This document shows positions 61,425 through 64,000 of a stretch of DNA of 64,000 bases, piece by piece. The notes below the pieces were generated by a model, which made no database searches, was not told the origin of the DNA, and saw nothing but the letters and a program-made list of their open reading frames with translations. Source of the stretch: Malus domestica (taxonomy: Eukaryota; Streptophyta; Magnoliopsida; Rosales; Rosaceae); assembly GCF_042453785.1 (NCBI RefSeq), contig NC_091676.1:193501-257500 (forward strand), written 5' to 3'. The position numbers and the translations under genes were made by a program. Each line of letters begins with the position of its first letter. Position 1 is the stretch's first letter.

Positions 61425-63790
61425 ATGATCACCACTCCTCACCCACCTCATCCCACCAATAATCTCACCTCCCTCCTCTCCCCCTCCTTCTCCGAGACTT
61501 TCGTGGCCGAAATCTTTGTTTCCCGGCAACTCTTTTTCCTTCACCACATCCAAATCTTGGAGCTCTTTCTGGCTCTATGTGTTTTCATTACCATACACTC
61601 GTTGAGGCAGAAGAAGCACCATGGCCTACCCATTTGGCCGGTGCTTGGCATGCTACCCTCTCTCTCTTTTGCGGTACTTGGACTCCAAACCAACCTATAT
61701 GAGTGGCTTTCCCAAGTTCTTTACCGCCAAAACGGCACGTTTCTATTCCAAGGCCCTTGGTTTAGCAGCCTCTTTTGCGTCATCACTTCCGACCCTCGTA
61801 ACTTGGAGCACCTTCTCAAGACCAAGTTCTCCAATTTCCCCAAAGGCCCTTATTTCCGAGACAACGTTCGAGATCTTCTCGGGGATGGCATATTCAACGC
61901 GGACGACGAGACATGGCAGGGACAAAGGAAGACGGCTAGCATCGAGTTCCACTCAGCTAAGTTCCGGCAACTGACGGCCGATTCGTTGTTTGAACTTGTC
62001 CACGCTAGGCTTTTGCCCGTCTTGGAGGACTCCATCAAACACTCGGCCGCAATCGACCTCCAAGACATTCTTTTGAGGTTAACTTTTGACAACGTTTGCA
62101 TGATCGCGTTTGGGGTCGACCCTGGTTGCTTGCAGCCCGGGTTACCCAAAATACCATTTGCTCAGGCCTTTGAGGACGCGACAGAAGCAACACTTATGCG
62201 CTTTGTGACCCCAACGTGCTTGTGGAAGACCATGAGGTACTTAAACTTGGGTGCAGAGAGGAAGCTCAAGAGGTCCATAAGAGAAGTGGACGAGTTTGCG
62301 GATGACGTCATTCGGACAAGGAAGAAAGAGCTCGCACTACTACTTTCTGCCACCAATAATTCTAATGCTTCTAATGATGATGATAAGAAGAACAAGCATA
62401 TTAGATCAGACTTGTTAACGGTTTTTATGGGTTTGAAAGACGAGAGGGGGGAGGCGTTTTCGGACAAGTTCCTGAGGGATATATGTGTCAACTTCATACT
62501 TGCAGGGCGAGACACGTCATCGGTGGCAATGAGCTGGTTCTTCTGGCTGCTTCATCAGAATCCGGGGGTGGAGCACAAGATTCTTCAAGAAGTATGCCGG
62601 ATTGTGGGCGGAAGAACATCATCCGATCGCGATCATGATCATGAAAGTAAAAATAATGGCGACGACGACGAAGCAGTAGTATTCAAGCCAGAAGAGATAA
62701 AGAAGATGGAGTATCTTCATGCAGCTCTATCAGAGGCTCTAAGGTTGTACCCTTCAGTTCCACTAGATCACAAGGAGGTACGTTCAATTTATTAAATCAC
62801 ATGCATTTTAATTATTTATTTTCTGTTTTATAATTAGTAATTTACTTAAATTAACCATTTTTAAGTGCATGCATGCCTGGCATGTAATGGGGGCTTGTCA
62901 TGCCTCACACATTCATCAACTAATCATATAATTATAAGCTTATCATGATATAATAGTGGGATAAAAATTGTTCTCCAATTCGTATGAATCTTGTAATGTA
63001 TTGATATGTAACTTCTAATAATTTTATTTTGATGCAAAAAATTAACATACTTTTTAAGAAATACTAATGTATGTGGAACTCACTTATATTAGAGAATATC
63101 AATACTTGCGTTAGATTTGTGTAAAAATAGCATTGCTCGTAATTTTGGTCAACAATGACTACCTAGAGGGGTCTTAATTAATTTATTAGATTCTGGTTTA
63201 CTTAATTGGCCAACTCTGTCTACATATATTCATTGGAACAATTGTTGCGTGTTAGGAAGATTGCAGAGACTAAGCTAGCTACTTTGTAACTATAATAATC
63301 CAAAAAATAAAATATGCAATTTGATTGGTAATTAATTAAGTTTTCTAATTGAGTTGAACTTAACTGATCAATTGAATATATGTAGGTCGTTGAAGATGAC
63401 ATATTTCCAGATGGAACAATATTGAAGAAGGGAACAAAAGTGATATACGCAATGTACATCATGGGGCGAATGGAGGCGATTTGGGGGAAGGACTGCCGGG
63501 AGTACAAGCCCGAGAGATGGCTACGATCATCGGACGGCCGCTTCATGAGTGAGTCTGCATACAAATTTACGGCTTTCAACGGTGGTCCTCGCCTGTGCTT
63601 GGGCAAAGACTTCGCTTATTACCAAATGAAGTTCGTCGCTGCCTCCATCATCTACTGTTACCGCGTCAAGGTGGTCGAAAACCATCCGGTGGAGCCAAAG
63701 CTGGCACTGACGATGTACATGAAGCATGGGTTGAAGGTCACTCTCCAAAAGCGTGACCGTGCTGAGCGTAAAAAATTACTAAATATATAG
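61425..63790 (+). CDS. CYP86B1: Cytochrome P450, CYP86B family (very-long-chain fatty acid omega-hydroxylase)
   Basis: Plant CYP86B1 omega-hydroxylates C22-C24 acyl chains for suberin and seed-coat polyester, in the endoplasmic reticulum. Two exons, 61425..62777 and 63386..63790, meet at a phase-0 GT-AG junction after LYPSVPLDHKE and give 585 aa. The membrane anchor (ILELFLALCVFITIHSL) is near residues 45-61 and the Pro-rich hinge is GLPIWPVLGMLPSL. The motifs are complete: FPKGPYFRDNVRDLLGDGIF, WQGQRKTASIEFHS, the I-helix AGRDTSS, the K-helix EALRLYPSVP, PERW, and the heme loop FNGGPRLCLG with Cys522. The protein is about 25 aa longer than the 559 aa I recall for Arabidopsis, in part because of an Asp/His-rich insert (SSDRDHDHESKNNGDDDEA) before the K-helix. 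The first ATG is used. CYP86B next to SCPL34/35 is also the Arabidopsis arrangement. Confidence 0.94.
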
Positions 63791-64000
63791 TATATATGAT
63801 ATTAATATATAGTACATACATAGTGTGTTTGGCCTTCTTTTTTGTCATTTATGATATTGTTGTCGTACACAGATAAATGGTGGTATTGCCATACATAAAT
63901 ACATGGGAAGATGATTGAAAATCTGTAGAGTGAGATGGTAGGGCTAGCCTGCTAGGAGACATTTGAATAATCGATCTAGTAATTGTGTAAGCTTGGATTG

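Overview
This window is nuclear DNA from a flowering plant. Its genes are split by GT-AG introns in AT-rich non-coding DNA, it carries plant-only families (class VIII myosin, CYP86B, chloroplast-targeted FAD synthetase and HEMC), and it holds a Ty1/copia element, MITEs and a hAT-type element. The best guess is a woody eudicot, probably Rosaceae, because of the style of the short dispersed repeats. That is inference only.

Layout. 1-0.7 kb: diverged direct repeats. 1.0-3.3 kb (-): FAD synthetase. 4.5-13.7 kb (-): class VIII myosin with 23 coding exons. 14-17.9 kb: intergenic. 18.0-22.8 kb (-): CCR4-NOT subunit 9 with two alternative copies of one exon. 23.5-24.8 kb (-): isoprenylcysteine methyltransferase. 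25.7-26.7 kb (-): prefoldin subunit 5. 26.8 kb (+): tRNA-Thr(UGU). 27.3-30.1 kb (-): DIM1/YLS8 spliceosomal protein with two candidate first exons and a hAT element in its intron. 31.7-32.3 kb (+): nicotinamidase-like isochorismatase. 34.8-37.7 kb (+): hydroxymethylbilane synthase with a Tourist-type MITE in an intron. 38.4-58.2 kb (-): a serine carboxypeptidase-like (SCPL) cluster. It has copy A, whose promoter is separated from its coding region by a young copia element, then a decayed SCPL relic, a SETD9-like pseudogene and the intact copy B. 61.4-63.8 kb (+): CYP86B fatty-acid omega-hydroxylase.

The genes do not form one pathway. From memory, the order RIBF, ICMT, PFD5, YLS8, nicotinamidase, HEMC, SCPL34/35, CYP86B matches the paired Arabidopsis chromosome 5 segments around At5g08250-At5g08340 and At5g23190-At5g23330, so this looks like an unreduced version of that ancestral block. 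Exon boundaries were read by hand. For every gene except SCPL copy A, the exons sum to a whole number of codons and a family-typical protein length.

The observations most worth following are exon-level duplications in two housekeeping genes. CNOT9 has two 72-nt versions of one exon separated by only 32 nt, too close to be spliced together. DIM1 has a second, mostly synonymously diverged 40-codon first exon. The copia insertion at the SCPL copy A promoter comes next.
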